Assembly (NCBI GenBank): GCA_017979445.1
Contig: CM030706.1
Span: 23,081,884 to 23,145,883, forward strand
Origin: Akebia trifoliata
Lineage: Eukaryota; Streptophyta; Magnoliopsida; Ranunculales; Lardizabalaceae
DNA: 64,000 nt
Direction of reading: 5' to 3'
In this document: piece by piece, positions 24,323 to 35,660 of the stretch
Layout: every line of letters begins with the position of its first letter
Position numbering within the stretch: position 1 is the stretch's first letter
The notes under the pieces: model-generated
Database searches by the model: none
Seen by the model: only the letters and a program-made list of their open reading frames with translations
Told to the model about the DNA's origin: nothing
Translations under genes and position numbers: made by a program

Positions 24323-24325
<3 letters not shown>

Positions 24326-24367
<42 letters not shown>
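24326..24367. repeat. (TA)n microsatellite
   Basis: About 20 uninterrupted TA units. Confidence 0.95.
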
Positions 24368-24371
<4 letters not shown>

Positions 24372-24653
24372 GATGAATTTTTTTTGGTGCGTTACTAGGC
24401 ATATGCGGCAAGTTGTGAAAAATAAATTATTTGTGAGTAATGCACTAAGAAACGAAAAAATTGCCCTTTTTAATGTTGTTCGTGATGATGAGAGGATTTT
24501 AAGAAAAAAAAATCAGAAAATAAATTATAAAAAAAATAAAATAAAATAAATTTACATGTGGTGTGCCATTGGCAGAAAACAGCTTTTGTTGTTTTTATCT
24601 CCTTCTCCAATGTTTAAAAAATGAAAAAACAGTAGACAACAGAGAGAGACATT

Positions 24654-24695
24654 TCTCTCTCTCTCTCTCTCTCTCTCCCTCTCTCTCTCTCTCTC
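24654..24695. repeat. (CT)n microsatellite
   Basis: About 20 CT units with one CCCT interruption, just upstream of the decarboxylase pseudogene. It may derive from that gene's 5' leader. Confidence 0.95.
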
Positions 24696-24716
24696 ACTCA
24701 CTTCTCACTTACCTCC

Positions 24717-25237
24717 CCAGTCTGCAATCGGTTTCAAAGGTTTGGAGATGTTTTGAAATCACCTTCTCTAAAGCATCCATCTTTGTGGACACACAAGGGT
24801 TACGTCTCCAGGTCTTGACTCGAGTCCAAATTGACTCACTCCTTGATGCCGTTTGCTACATTATTGTTTCCTAGCTCTCCAACTCCGAGTTTGACTCATA
24901 TGTGCTATCTGAATCAAGCTTATTCGCTTACCCTCTTAAGATAATCATCAAGACTCGTGGAACAACTAAGCTACTCTTATTGATTCCACCAATTCTTGAA
25001 CTCGCTGACTCATTCTTTCTTTCAGCTTTCTTTGTGAAATATTCTCGTGGGAGCTTTATTTTTCCTATTGCCGAACCTGTCCCTCAGTGTAGCTTTTCCG
25101 AAAAGGTCTTCGTTCTAAACGGATACTTTGGGGATCTTTCTTCTAGTGGGAACACGTATGTAATTGATCCATCCATACCGAATCATAACTTACACATTTA
25201 TTCGGCATCTCAGAAGCCCAAAATCTGTTTCATTTAA
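24717..25237 (+). pseudogene. S-adenosylmethionine decarboxylase, N-terminal half
   Basis: The parent enzyme makes decarboxylated AdoMet for spermidine and spermine synthesis in the cytosol. It is a pyruvoyl enzyme that cuts itself between Glu and Ser. Here the match starts at SAIGFKG, shifts frame once near 24748, then reads CFEITFSKASIFVDTQGLRL, LTRVQIDSLLDA, a TAG at 24872-24874, NSEFDSYVLSESSLFAYPLK, IIIKTRGTTKLLLLIPPILE, KYSRGSFIFP, FSEKVFVLNGYFGDLSS and LHIYSAS. The self-cleavage motif LSESSLF is intact (ESS at 24911-24919). Only about the first 165 of roughly 360 residues remain, and the start codon is lost. No intron is seen in this stretch, so it could be a processed copy or a fragment of a gene whose coding region lacks introns. 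It is clearly non-functional. Confidence 0.92.
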
Positions 25238-25380
25238 GATCGATCCAATTGTTGTTTTTTTTTTTAAGAAAGATCTGGGATTTTGTTGAAAGAAAAAAAA
25301 GAGAGATTATTTGTTGTGAATATGGTGCATATGTTTTGTGTGTGCTGGCAACAACACATTTAAAAAAAAGGGGGGGGGGG
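25238..25380. other. Spacer ending in A/G run
   Basis: Short AT-rich DNA that ends in eight A then ten G directly before the long LTR. It is not a continuation of the Athila gag that flanks the right LTR. Confidence 0.6.
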
Positions 25381-28300
25381 TGTGACGCCCCACCAAACGT
25401 TAACACAAATCCCAAGGTACTAGGTGGCACCTTGAAATTTCGGCATGGTCTCCTCTGTTTATGTTAGCGTTTCACGGAACTCAAACCTGATAAACCAATT
25501 TATAACAAAACCTGTATATAAAAATGTAGATACAGGAAAATAACAGCGGCAGACTAATTACATCTAACATGTAAGTAGATCAGAGTGCAGAAGATTTAAC
25601 CATATACAGGCTTACAAAATACTCTCACTCTAACATGGGCCTAAACTCTCAATCCAAAACCTACATACATCCTGGATGAAACTGACAACATTAACGGATG
25701 TAGCCCTAGTGCTCACCAGGCAATAAACTCTGATCGACCAGATACTCCTCAATTACTGACTCTACGCCTGCCTTGGTAGCTGCAAATCCTGAAACTAAAA
25801 AAAAATAGGAAGGAAAGGGTGAGTAACAATGGTTACCCAGTAAGTCCACAACCAATTCCTACTAATAACCCTTCCTAAGCATGATCGAATAAAACATACT
25901 GAACATTTTAATACATGCAAGATTTTACAAGATAAAATACGATCAACTGGTACATATAGCCAGGGATGAGCAACTAAATAGTTTTAAAAATTACACATAG
26001 CATCAATCATCCATACTCATCATACATTTTTCATTTTATGCAAATAATATTGCCAACATTGAAATAATAGACATGCTTCTCATTTCTAATTCGAAATATA
26101 ACAACAGGTACATAATACAAATGGTGGAGTATTGGAATTAAAGAGTTGGGATTCACGACTGGATCGCTCCCAGTAAGGACATGAAATTCCTCAATAACAT
26201 CGTAGTAACTGATTTTGTGGCTGGTTGTGTCTACCACGTTTGCGGGACCATTTATCCGGCTCAGGCTGGCCGTTTGACGTGACTGTAAGCAATGGGTCTC
26301 TTTTAAATGTGTCAAAACGTTCAACTACTACTAGATTGTTAGGAATCACTGACTAATCATCTTCGTCTATGCCTATCAGGCGTGCATGTGATTCCCAAAT
26401 GACACTCCACTCGTATACGACCACCTTTACAATACACGTTCACTGGTAAAGATAAGAAAGGAATGAACCCGGATTCCAGTTGTGACTCCACTCTCATATG
26501 CGTCTCATACCATGTATGAGTTTGGTGGTCTTTACCGTACATCCCAGGATAGTGCACCCCTTCGGATGATGTGATGCACTATCCCTTCAGGCATTTACAA
26601 ACCCTTTAACAGCTCACAAAATAGTTACGTATATATATGATTTTTCATTTAAAACAAAAGAGGAATTAACAGAACAGGGTTGAGAACGGATATCCAGTTC
26701 CTACCATGCAACTGTGGCCACCCGGCCTAAAATAAACAACAGTACTCAACGCACGCGCTAACATAATCGAAAATAAACATGCAACCCTTTCATTAATAAC
26801 CTGGATATCCTTTCACCAACCTACATATAACATACAATGTAAAATGTAGACGTCACCCCTCGGGTGTGATTCTGACATTTTACTGTTCATTCCCTTTTCC
26901 CATTCTCTCGACATTCTCACTTTTCATCCTTTCAAATCAACCATCCATTTCTAATCTTTTAAAGTCATTCTTTTGGTCTCTCCATTGCAAACCATCAAAG
27001 TTTATTCAAAAGTAAGGTTCCGACGATGCACGAGACCAAAGCTGTTAAAAATAAGGAAAGCTGGTGAAAATTTGGCTAAGTGTCGGAAACTCAATTTTTC
27101 AAAGTTCTCGAAATGGAAAATGGATTTTTCGTAATGAAAGTCTCGATCACGAGATTCGACATCATATAGTTTTTGTAATCTAATTCAAAAGAACGCGAAA
27201 GTTATTTCATTTTGAAAACTTGCCGAAAACGTCGAAAATTACGTTTTGTTCTTCAAACCAAAATTCGGATTTTGATCCTTTGAGATTTGGATCTTAAAAC
27301 CATACCCATTGTTTCGAAATGGGGGGTAAAACCTTAATTTCATTAAAGAACTTAAAGTAAAATTAAAGAGGACATTTACTTAAATATTTTTAATGAAATA
27401 AAGGGTGAGAAATAGTGTATAGGCAATGGAGAGGTCAAGGCAAGAGTCAGAATACTGTTATGATCAAAACTGTGTCTGTCGATGGCTGTCGGTGGCTGTC
27501 GGCGGCAGAATTAGGATGCTGTCGGTAGAACCGACAGTTTACTCATCGGCAGATGTTGGTGGAACCGACGGTTCTGCCGACAGTATAAAATTTTCAACGG
27601 TTCTTGATTTCATCGGTGGCAGAAGCTTCATTCTGTCGGTGGGACCGACAGAATGCCTTCGGTAGGTGCCGGTGGCACCGATCCTACCTGCCTACAGCCT
27701 GAACCTTACTCGAACTTTCGAGTTTTTGATTCGCTTTTTCGATTTCTTCTCCCATTCTTCTCACCATTCGACCCACCCACGAATTCTTAGTTAAAACTTG
27801 ACAAAACATCATCAAAGCATCTACTTCTACTATGATTTTGAAATCAAACAACAACTTTCTACGATTTAAATGCAAACAATAAGTTTTGTTTCAAAACCCT
27901 AAATGCACATTTGAGAAATCTAAAGTTACCAATAGGAATTGAAAGTCCCTTACTTGGTTGTGGACGCCAAGGATACAAGCTAGCACTACAAATCAGGGTT
28001 GGATGGCTCGAGAGTCGAGGTTGGGCTGACTTGGATGCGAAACGAGCGAGGGTTTGCAAGGTATCCGACAATGACGTTCTCCTTCGCTTCTACAATGAAG
28101 TATAGACCTGGCTCCTAACTCGATGAAACCCTCGGATGGAATGTGTTGAGGTTTACTCGAGCTACCCGGCTGGTTTTGATGGAGGATGGGGAAAATGAAA
28201 AAGAATGAACAACCAAAGGTGGTGAAGTTGTAGCCCTCGTCGTGGCCGACAACTTTGTCTTCTTCGTCGAGGTTCAACTCGGCTTCGTTTGCGCACAAAC

Positions 28301-28827
28301 TTGATGGCAATGGGTCGAAACCCTAGGGTGGAAAAGTGACTGTCGTTTGGGGTTTCTTAGAAAAGAAGAGAAAAATAAAATAAAAGAAATTAGATTTTTC
28401 TTTTTATAATAAAGCTGAGGGGCATACTTGTAATTTCCCCCTTATTTCTAGTTTTGACCGTAACTTAACTATTCGGATTCGGAAAGCGACAAACGAATAT
28501 ACCATTTCGAATAATTTTTTGCTACGGATCTAATGGTGTCATCAAATCTTTTTGATTCTCACTCTAACGAAATTCCACTATTTTGGGTCCCACTTAACAC
28601 GAAATTCGAGGATTCTATAACTTCTCCATCCGAATTCGAATTCGAACTTGCTTACAGGCTAATGTATATATTTTGATCCTTTTGAATCTAATGGCGAAAT
28701 TGATTTTTCTCGGAATTAATCATAGTAATATTCAAGTATTTTACTCTAAGTCTTTCACTCGATATTTTCCTCCAAATCTCACCATTTAATTTCCTCGAGA
28801 TATGAGTTGAAAATCCGGGGTGTTACA
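25381..28827 (-). repeat. Long LTR, copy 1 (3' LTR, 3447 bp)
   Basis: Aligns over its first 2 kb with 31960-34017 and with 59360-61430 at high identity, and over 27420-28066 with 61430-62103. Its last 165 bp match 34018-34182. Contains a cluster of GTCGG/CCGAC hairpins at 27519-27688. Short conserved frames inside it (for example 26031-26324 minus) recur in all three copies only because the LTR is repeated; no protein family is recognised. Very long for a plant LTR but within range. Confidence 0.88.
27519..27688. repeat. Cluster of GTCGG/CCGAC hairpins inside LTR
   Basis: At least four inverted repeats in 170 bp: CTGTCGGT/ACCGACAG (27519-27537, 3-nt loop), CGGCAGA/TCTGCCG (27546-27587), CATTCTGTCGGT/ACCGACAGAATG (27629-27655, perfect 12-bp arms, GGG loop), and GGTAGG/CCTACC enclosing GGTGCC/GGCACC (27661-27688). 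Copy 3 keeps the cluster; copy 2 has lost it. Confidence 0.85.
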
Positions 28828-28845
28828 TTCTCCCCCCCCCTTAAT
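28828..28845 (-). other. Polypurine tract of gag-only element
   Basis: On the minus strand TTAAGGGGGGGGGGAGAA directly precedes TGTAACACCCCGG, the start of the 3' LTR. Confidence 0.8.
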
Positions 28846-30530
28846 AAAAATTTCGTCCTCGAAATTTGAATCATATCTTATTGAACTTTTTCACCACCCC
28901 ACTAACACAACATGTATAACCAACAACACCTGTATGCGATTATCATTCATTCAAGTTTTCAAGCCCATTTCTTTTATAACTCCTAACCGCATGTCACGTA
29001 GTTTTCATCAACCCAATACATGCATCCATTAATCACTCCAAATCATTCTCATGCCCCAACTAATTTATTATTTTTATAATCCTCAAATACAATCAACTCA
29101 CGTCATATCAATTCCCCACCAATTTCTATCGATAATTCCTTCATACCTCCTCTATCTTTTATCATTGTTTTCCTTACCAACTACATCACCTATTATGCAT
29201 ACTTGTACCTACAATGAAAATCACTCTTCAATGCGTTGTTTTGCTACAAACACCACTATACTAATACTTCTTCGCAAATCACATCAGACCCTTATTCCCA
29301 ATACACCAATATTTCTACATTCGACTCCATATTCCAAGTTATCTCCTCAAGGCTTTTGTCATAATCTTCGTGATTTAAAAATCTTAATCATGAGGGTAAC
29401 TCTTACATAAATTAAACGATCCCGTAAACTAATCACGTGTGAAGGGTCTGGCAAATACTTCTTCGGCAGAGTACGTAGATTACGCGGTGAACCTACTTAA
29501 GATTTATTTGACTACTTCAACTGGTACCATAAGCCGCAAGTCACATGCTTTCTTTCCCTACTCCCAAAATTACAGTATTGCCCAGTTACTGTTTAAATAT
29601 CATTGTAATATCAATTAATTCTTATTCATGTGACTTCATATTTTCTTAAATCATACATATTTCCACTTATCACCCAATACTGATAGTACCATGATTAGCC
29701 TTTACAAATCTCACAGCTATCTCTTGTGAATTTCAATTCATAAGCAGTATCGTTGTCTTAACTTCTTCATCTATTTTCTCACAATTCTCTTAAGTCACCA
29801 TTAATGCAACCTTATCACAACATTATTCTTCCTCGTATCTTATATTGATCCACCTTGTTTTCAAAATTACATTTTCTACCTAAGTCTTTCCTACCATCAT
29901 TCCAATTCGTTTTAGCAATACTATTCACTTATACAATCGTCAAATTCAACATGCTTCCCCATTCATAAATTCATTTCTTACATCTCCTAATGAAGCGCAT
30001 CTTTTACACATCAAGTTTTACCTTCAAATACTCGTTCGTTTTTGTCACACACCAAATTTCGGTTGTTAGATTGCACACCTCTATTTGGTAGATTCCTACT
30101 TAATCTTTTCAAAAACCTAATTCCTCCTTTACAAGGCATCATTCTACCCTCACTTTCTAACAATTACTTTTAGCCTTAATTCACCCATACTCAACACCAT
30201 ATCATTATCATGTTATGAATACTATTATACTACAACACACATTTATATTCATAATACTCCTTCCTACCTTACCTAACTGTGCCTATCTCACCAACATTAT
30301 TTGCCCCATAGTTCTCAACAACTTTTCTGATAGTGGTGTAACTAGTTTTATTACTCGATCCGTTTCAATAAATTACTGGCTCCAATAAGTGTGAAAAATC
30401 TTAGTAACAATATATGATCTAAAGGAAATCAATATTGTATAGGACTCCAATTTCTAACATTATAATTAAAAATCGTACCTTCTAAGACATTGTCGGAAAC
30501 AGTTGGTTCCTCTTGGGTCACAATCCCCGC
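28846..30530 (-). other. Element interior without pol
   Basis: Apart from the FEDEIF-like tail next to the PPT, about 1.7 kb carries no reverse transcriptase, RNase H, integrase or protease motif on either strand. The plus strand is rich in CAT/TTC/AAT and the small open frames there (28820-29410) come from that skew. This is where pol would lie in a full element. Confidence 0.6.
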
Positions 30531-31613
30531 CTACGACTGCGATAGATGGCACTCTCTCCTAATATGTCCCATTTGACCACACCCATAACATGTTAATGAC
30601 TTTGTCTTTATAGATTTCTGTGGAGTGGGCAATCGATAAACTGGAGTCTGTACTCTCTGGACTTGCTTCGTTGGTTCTCTTGGCCCTACTAGTCTCGTTG
30701 GAGTTCCAACCATTCTATGACTCGGTGATGAGGGTACCCCAGAACTCGGTGGTTGAGTAGCTTTATACTGTGGGTAAACTGATCTAGGGGAGATTGGCCT
30801 CGAATACATTGGCCTCTTGGCCGGGTCTGATCTGGAAAGATAAGAGGTCGAGGGTTGACTGGTCTATCCCTGGCACGTCTGTAATTCCATCCCTTCCCAT
30901 TTACGACCACTAGTTCGGTCCGCTTGTGATGGTATAAGCATGTCATCGATCTTGTTAAAATCCGATGACCTTGTTGTTCCTTGAATTTACCCATCTAACA
31001 TCTTTTTGAGCCACGCATCTTTAATTGGTCGATGTGGACCTGAGCATTGCACCCCTATGTGTCCCAACTTACCACATTCATAACACGCTATCACTTTTTC
31101 TTTCGATCGATTTAGTATTATATGATGTTGTTTCCTACAAAACTCCTCCATTTCTTGAACGGGTATTTCTATAGTTTCGCTTATTATGTATGGTCGTTTT
31201 CCTTGCGATTTTACTAGTTTCGTAATTGTCTGTCTCTTGTTGGATCCTAACTGTCCTTCTTCAAATAGGTTTGGAGGCGATGATTGTACTATCCTTATTT
31301 CTTCTCGTAGTCCTCCCTATGCTGGGATATCCAATCTATGGTTCTTTTGGGATTCATCCTTAAAATAATGGTCGAGCTTTTCTTCTATCTTCTCTAACCT
31401 CTTTGTCAGTTGCCCCACTATAATCATTTGAGCCTCAAACATCTCTGATTGTCTCTTTTCCATGCGTGCTTGACTTTGGGATAATTCTGAGACTGCTTCT
31501 ATAAACTGTTCTATCTTGGTGAGTTTACTCGACCCAGGTAGGTCTTCCCCACCACTTTGACTCCGTGTCATGGGTCCAGTTGTAACTCTAATTCCTTGCA
31601 TCTTTCCTAACAT
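30531..31613 (-). pseudogene. gag of the gag-only element, two zinc knuckles
   Basis: The N-terminal frame (31613-31317) starts MLGKMQGIRVTTGPMTRS and contains a helical segment likely to form a coiled coil (ARMEKRQSEMFEAQ...). Further along a first knuckle CYECGKLGHIGVQC lies at 31044-31085, and a second CYGCGQMGHIRREC at 30549-30590, both C-x2-C-x4-H-x4-C RNA-binding fingers of gag nucleocapsid. The intervening parts are in different frames with stops. Paired knuckles separated by about 450 bp of proline- and arginine-rich sequence suggest either two fingers or a partial duplication. Gag alone cannot copy the element; it would need enzymes from a related element. Confidence 0.75.
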
Positions 31614-31945
31614 GCGAGTCCAGTAATCTACTATTTATCAGAAGCAAGGTGCTCCTTAGATCCATGTCAACATCATTCTTACGAAAGCATTAACCATTAT
31701 TATAATACGGAATCTAGTAATGAACACCCTTTTCATTACTGTAGAATGAACCTAGAATCTTATCTTAGGCTTACTAGGCTCTACGAACTTCTAGACACAG
31801 GAGAGCTCGTAATCCCAATACGGAACCACTAATAAGCTCAGATATTGGATTCCTAGTAACACTCTAGGATTATCTTTAATACCTGTGGTATAAATCTATT
31901 ATCCAAAACGTAACAGATCCGTATCCCATACGGATCTAATATTGT

Positions 31946-31957
31946 GCTCTGATACCA
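31946..31957 (-). other. PBS, initiator Met-tRNA type
   Basis: TGGTATCAGAGC on the minus strand, two bases from the LTR end. This is the exact plant initiator methionine tRNA primer site and fixes the right-hand LTR as the 5' LTR. Confidence 0.9.
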
Positions 31958-31959
31958 TC

Positions 31960-34182
31960 TGTGACGTCCCGCCAAACGCTAACACAAATCCCAAGACCAA
32001 ATCCCAAGGTACTAGGTGGCACCTCGAAATTTCGGCATGGTCTCCTCTGTTTATGTTAGCGTTTCACGAAACTCAAATCTGATAAACCAATTTATAACAA
32101 AATCTGTATATAAAAATGTAGATACAGGAAAATAACAGCGGCAGACTAATTACATCTAACATGTAAGTAGTTCAGAGTGCAGAAGATTTAACCATATACA
32201 GGCTTACAAAATACTCTCACTCTAACATGGGCCTAAACTTTCAATCCAAAAACTACATACATCCTGGATGAAACTGACAACACTAACGGATGTAGCCCTA
32301 GTGCTCACCAGGCAATAAACTCTGATCGTCGATCTGACCATCCAGATACTCCTCAATTATTGACTCTACGCCTGCCTTGGTAGCTGCAAATCCTGAAACT
32401 AAAAAAAAATAGGAAGGAAAGGGTGAGTAACAATGGTTACCCAGTAAGTCCACAACCAATTCTTACTAATAACCCTTCTTAAGCATGATCGAATAAAGCA
32501 TACTGAACATTTTAATACATGCAAGATTTTACAAGATAAAATACGATCAACTGGTACATATTGCCAGGGATGAGCAACTAAACAGTTTTAAAAATTACAC
32601 ATAGCATCAATCATCCATACTCATCATACATTTTTCATTTTATGCAAATAATATTGCCAACATTGAAATAATAGACATGCTTCTCATTTCTAATTCGAAA
32701 TATAACAACAGGTACATAATACAAATGGTGGAGTATTGGAATTAAAGAGTTGGGATTCACGATTGGATCGCTCCCAGTAAGGACATGAAATTCCTCAATA
32801 ACATCGTAGTTCCTGATTTTGTGGCTGGTCGTGTCTACCACGTTTGCGGGACAATTTATCCGGCTCAGGCTGGCCGTTTGACGTGACCGTAAGTAATGGG
32901 TCTCTTTTCGATGTTTCAAAACTTTCGACTACTACTAGATTGTTAGTGATCACTGACTAATCATCTTCGTCTATGCCTATCAGGCGTGCATGTGATTCCC
33001 AAATGACACTCCACTCGTATACGACCACCTTTACAATACACGTTCACTGGTAAAGATAAGAAATGAATGAACCCGGATTCCAGTTGTGACTCCACTCTCA
33101 TATGCGTCTCATACCACGTATGAGTTTGGTGGTCTTTACCGTACATCCCAGGATAGTGCACCCCTTCGGATGATGTGACGCACTATCCCTTCAGGCATTT
33201 ACAAACCCTTTAACAGCTCACAAAATAGTTACGTATATATATGATTTTTCATTTAAAACAAAAGAGAAATTAACAGAATAGGGTTGAGAACGGATATCCA
33301 GTTCCTACCATGCAACTGTGGCCACCCGGCCTAAAATAAACAACAGTACTCAACGCACGCGCTAACATAATCGAAAATAAACATGCAACCCTTTCATTAA
33401 TAACCTGGATATCCTTTCACCAACCTACATACAACATACAATGTAAAATGTAGACGTCACCCCTCGGGTGTGATTCTGACATTTTACCGTTCATTCCCTT
33501 TTCCCATTCTCTCGACATTCTCACTTTTCATCCTTTCAAATCAACCATCCATTTCTAATCTTTTAAAGTCATTCTTTTGGTCTCTCCATTGAAAACCATC
33601 AAAGTTTATTCAAAAGTAAGGTTCCGACGATGCACGAGACCAAAGCTGTTAAAAACAAGGAAAGCTGGTGAAAATTTGGCTAAGTGTCGGAAACTCAATT
33701 TTTCAAAGTTCTCGAAATGGAAAATGGATTTTTCGTAATGAAAGTCTCGATCACGAGATTCGACATCATATAGTTTTTGTAATCTAATTCAAAGGAACGC
33801 GAAAGTTATTTCATTTTGAAAACTTGCCGAAAACGTCGAAAATTACGTTTTGTTCTTCTAACAAAAATTCGGATTTTGATCCTTTGAGATTTGGATCTTA
33901 AAACCATTCCCATTGTTCCGAAATGGGGGGTAAAACCTTAATTTCATTAAAGAACTTAAAGTAAAATTAAAGAGGATATTTACTCAAATGTTTTTAATGA
34001 AATAAAGGGTGAGAAATAGTGTATATTTCGATCCTTTTGAATCTAATGGTGAAATTTATTTTCCTTGAAATTAATCATAGTAATATTCGAGTATTTTACT
34101 CTAAGTCTTTCACTCGATATTTTCCTCCAAATCTCACCATTTAATTTCCTCGAGATATGAGTTGAAAATCCGGGGTGTTACA
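31960..34182 (-). repeat. Long LTR, copy 2 (5' LTR, 2223 bp, internally deleted)
   Basis: Same termini as copy 1 but 1.2 kb shorter. The missing block corresponds to about 27423-28662 of copy 1; the junction at about 34020-34026 falls at short GTATA repeats present on both sides in copy 1. It abuts an Athila-type gag at 34183. Confidence 0.88.
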
Positions 34183-34439
34183 GTGACTGCTCGAATTTCA
34201 AATTGAGCCACATTAGCGAAAGGTAAAGCTAGACACGACGGAGGGTTGGCAGTAATAGGTGAAAACAACTCATTGAGAGTTCGTTGATCCTCATGGTTGT
34301 GATGAAGTAGAGGATCCATTTCCAAAACTGGTGGAGTGAGAACGATGTTGCTTTCTCTTCTATCCTTAGGTAGTGGGTGAGACCTTGTGATCTCCGGATA
34401 AAAAATAATTGGATTTTTCTGCGATCTCCTACCTAACAT
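34183..34439 (-). pseudogene. Athila-like gag N-terminus, cut by LTR
   Basis: Minus-strand frame from ATG at 34439: MLGRRSQKNPIIF, then DQRTLNELFSPITANPPSCL and NVAQFEIRA, which matches the start of the gag core of Athila-type Ty3/gypsy elements. It is cut at 34182 by the long LTR and its continuation is not found at the far side of that element. About 86 residues remain. The ATG follows a long leader and a tRNA-Asp-type PBS. Confidence 0.75.
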
Positions 34440-35640
34440 ACACTACCAAATTGCACATAATAGGAGGGAGAAATTCACACGTGAGAACTGGGTGCCTATT
34501 ACTAGACAGCTCCTAACTGGTTCAAAGGATTAATCAAAGCCTCCAACCCAAATCTCTGAAATCGAAACAGCCAGTTTAATCTCCAGAGGAGAGGTGGCGC
34601 ATAATGTTGAGCAAGGACACTCTTAGATCACCTCTCGTCTTGAATAGACGTGTGTCTATCCCCTGAATTCACGTAGAACTACAGGGCAAGATTACGCTTA
34701 GGCATTGTTCACGATCAAGAAGTGCAGTTGGTGCAACTTTTGATTAGCTTTGCTTAATGAGCTCGATGGAACCTAGAGTCCGGTCTAGTCAAATTTTAAT
34801 TAATTAATTTGCTGTGAATTTGATTTTCCTAGAAGGGCAAGATATCGGTAATGAAATCCGATTCTTATCTTATGGTGCCATCCTCGTAAGGGTGCCCTTA
34901 TTATTATGTACAATCCAATTTGTATAGATTAGTGACTCAAAAGCAATACAGAAACTCACTAGCGAGTGATGTGTGAGTGTTTCGAAATTTACCTCCCGTT
35001 CTAGAAGGGGGATGATCGAGTTGAGTCGACTCGGGCCACCAACACCAAATTCGATGTACGAACCCGAGGGGCTGAGATAGTTTCGTCCCACTATCGTCTG
35101 TCCTTAATTCTATTACAACCCGAGCCCTCTCGGATACAATTAAAATTTAATATAAATTCAAGTTCCTAATACAATTTGTTTTCTAAGAAAATAAAATAAA
35201 ATGCAGAGAAAATTTGAATTTTCTGATCTTCTTGGTGATAGAACCAATTCAGTGGATAAAAATTCCATGTGTCGCCTTTCGTCAACTTCCGTCGAATCCG
35301 TCACCTGAAAATAACAAAATTATTCAAATTAGAATGGTAAAGAAAAAACCAGTATGACCATTACAATGTTCATGATGTCAGAAACTTTGTCAACAAAAAT
35401 CAGCAAAAATTATTGTCACATCACCGCGGAGCACCTAGGGAAACCGCGGAGCGGTGAAATTTTGATGAAAATCGATTTTTCAAATTGGAAATGATTTCTG
35501 ATATCCTGAGGATTGTAATGAAAATTTTTTTAAATTTTTTTCTATTCGTTTGGCTTCTGTTTCAAGCAAAACAAGTTTCGGTTCTATTTCAGAAATTGTT
35601 TCGGATACTTTCCGAATTGGAAAATGAATCAACTCGCTGT
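34440..35640 (-). other. Leader of Athila-like element
   Basis: A 1.2-kb non-coding stretch between PBS and gag ATG, usual for Athila-type elements. Short open frames show no domain. Confidence 0.55.
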
Positions 35641-35657
35641 CCCCGGCAGTGGTGCCA
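35641..35657 (-). other. PBS, Asp-tRNA type (decayed)
   Basis: TGGCACCACTGCCGGGG on the minus strand, differing by a few bases from the TGGCGCCGTTGCCGGGG phrase of Athila-type elements. Three bases separate it from the LTR end. Confidence 0.75.
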
Positions 35658-35660
35658 TTT

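Larger units (their letters stand above)
23858..24716. other. AT-rich spacer with two microsatellites
   Basis: Leader-like DNA from 23858, with two diverged copies of ATTTTGGTTCAATCTATGATCATT or similar (about 24016 and 24212), then a (TA)n run and a (CT)n run listed separately. No gene. Confidence 0.5.
25381..34182 (-). mobile_element. Tekay-like gag-only LTR retrotransposon
   Basis: Minus-strand element with LTRs at 25381-28827 and 31960-34182, both starting TGTGACG(C/T)CC and ending GGGGTGTTACA on the plus strand. PBS, PPT and gag ORFs all agree on minus orientation. The 3.1-kb interior has gag remnants but no protease, reverse transcriptase or integrase, so this is a non-autonomous TR-GAG type. 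Next to the PPT a short coding tail reading FEDEIF survives, the usual C-terminus of Tekay-type chromovirus integrase, showing descent from a full element. The flanks differ (GGGGG at left, GTGAC at right) and no target duplication exists, so recombination has probably joined two elements or lost one flank. Confidence 0.85.

Noticed and set aside
26031..26557. Open frames conserved in three places (also at 32635-33161 and 60037-60563)
   Set aside because: They lie inside three copies of one LTR, so conservation follows from recent repeat copies. No protein family is recognised.
28820..29410. Two plus-strand open frames of 70 and 119 codons
   Set aside because: They start at the LTR edge and lie antisense within the retrotransposon interior. 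The codons reflect C/T-rich DNA and no domain is seen.
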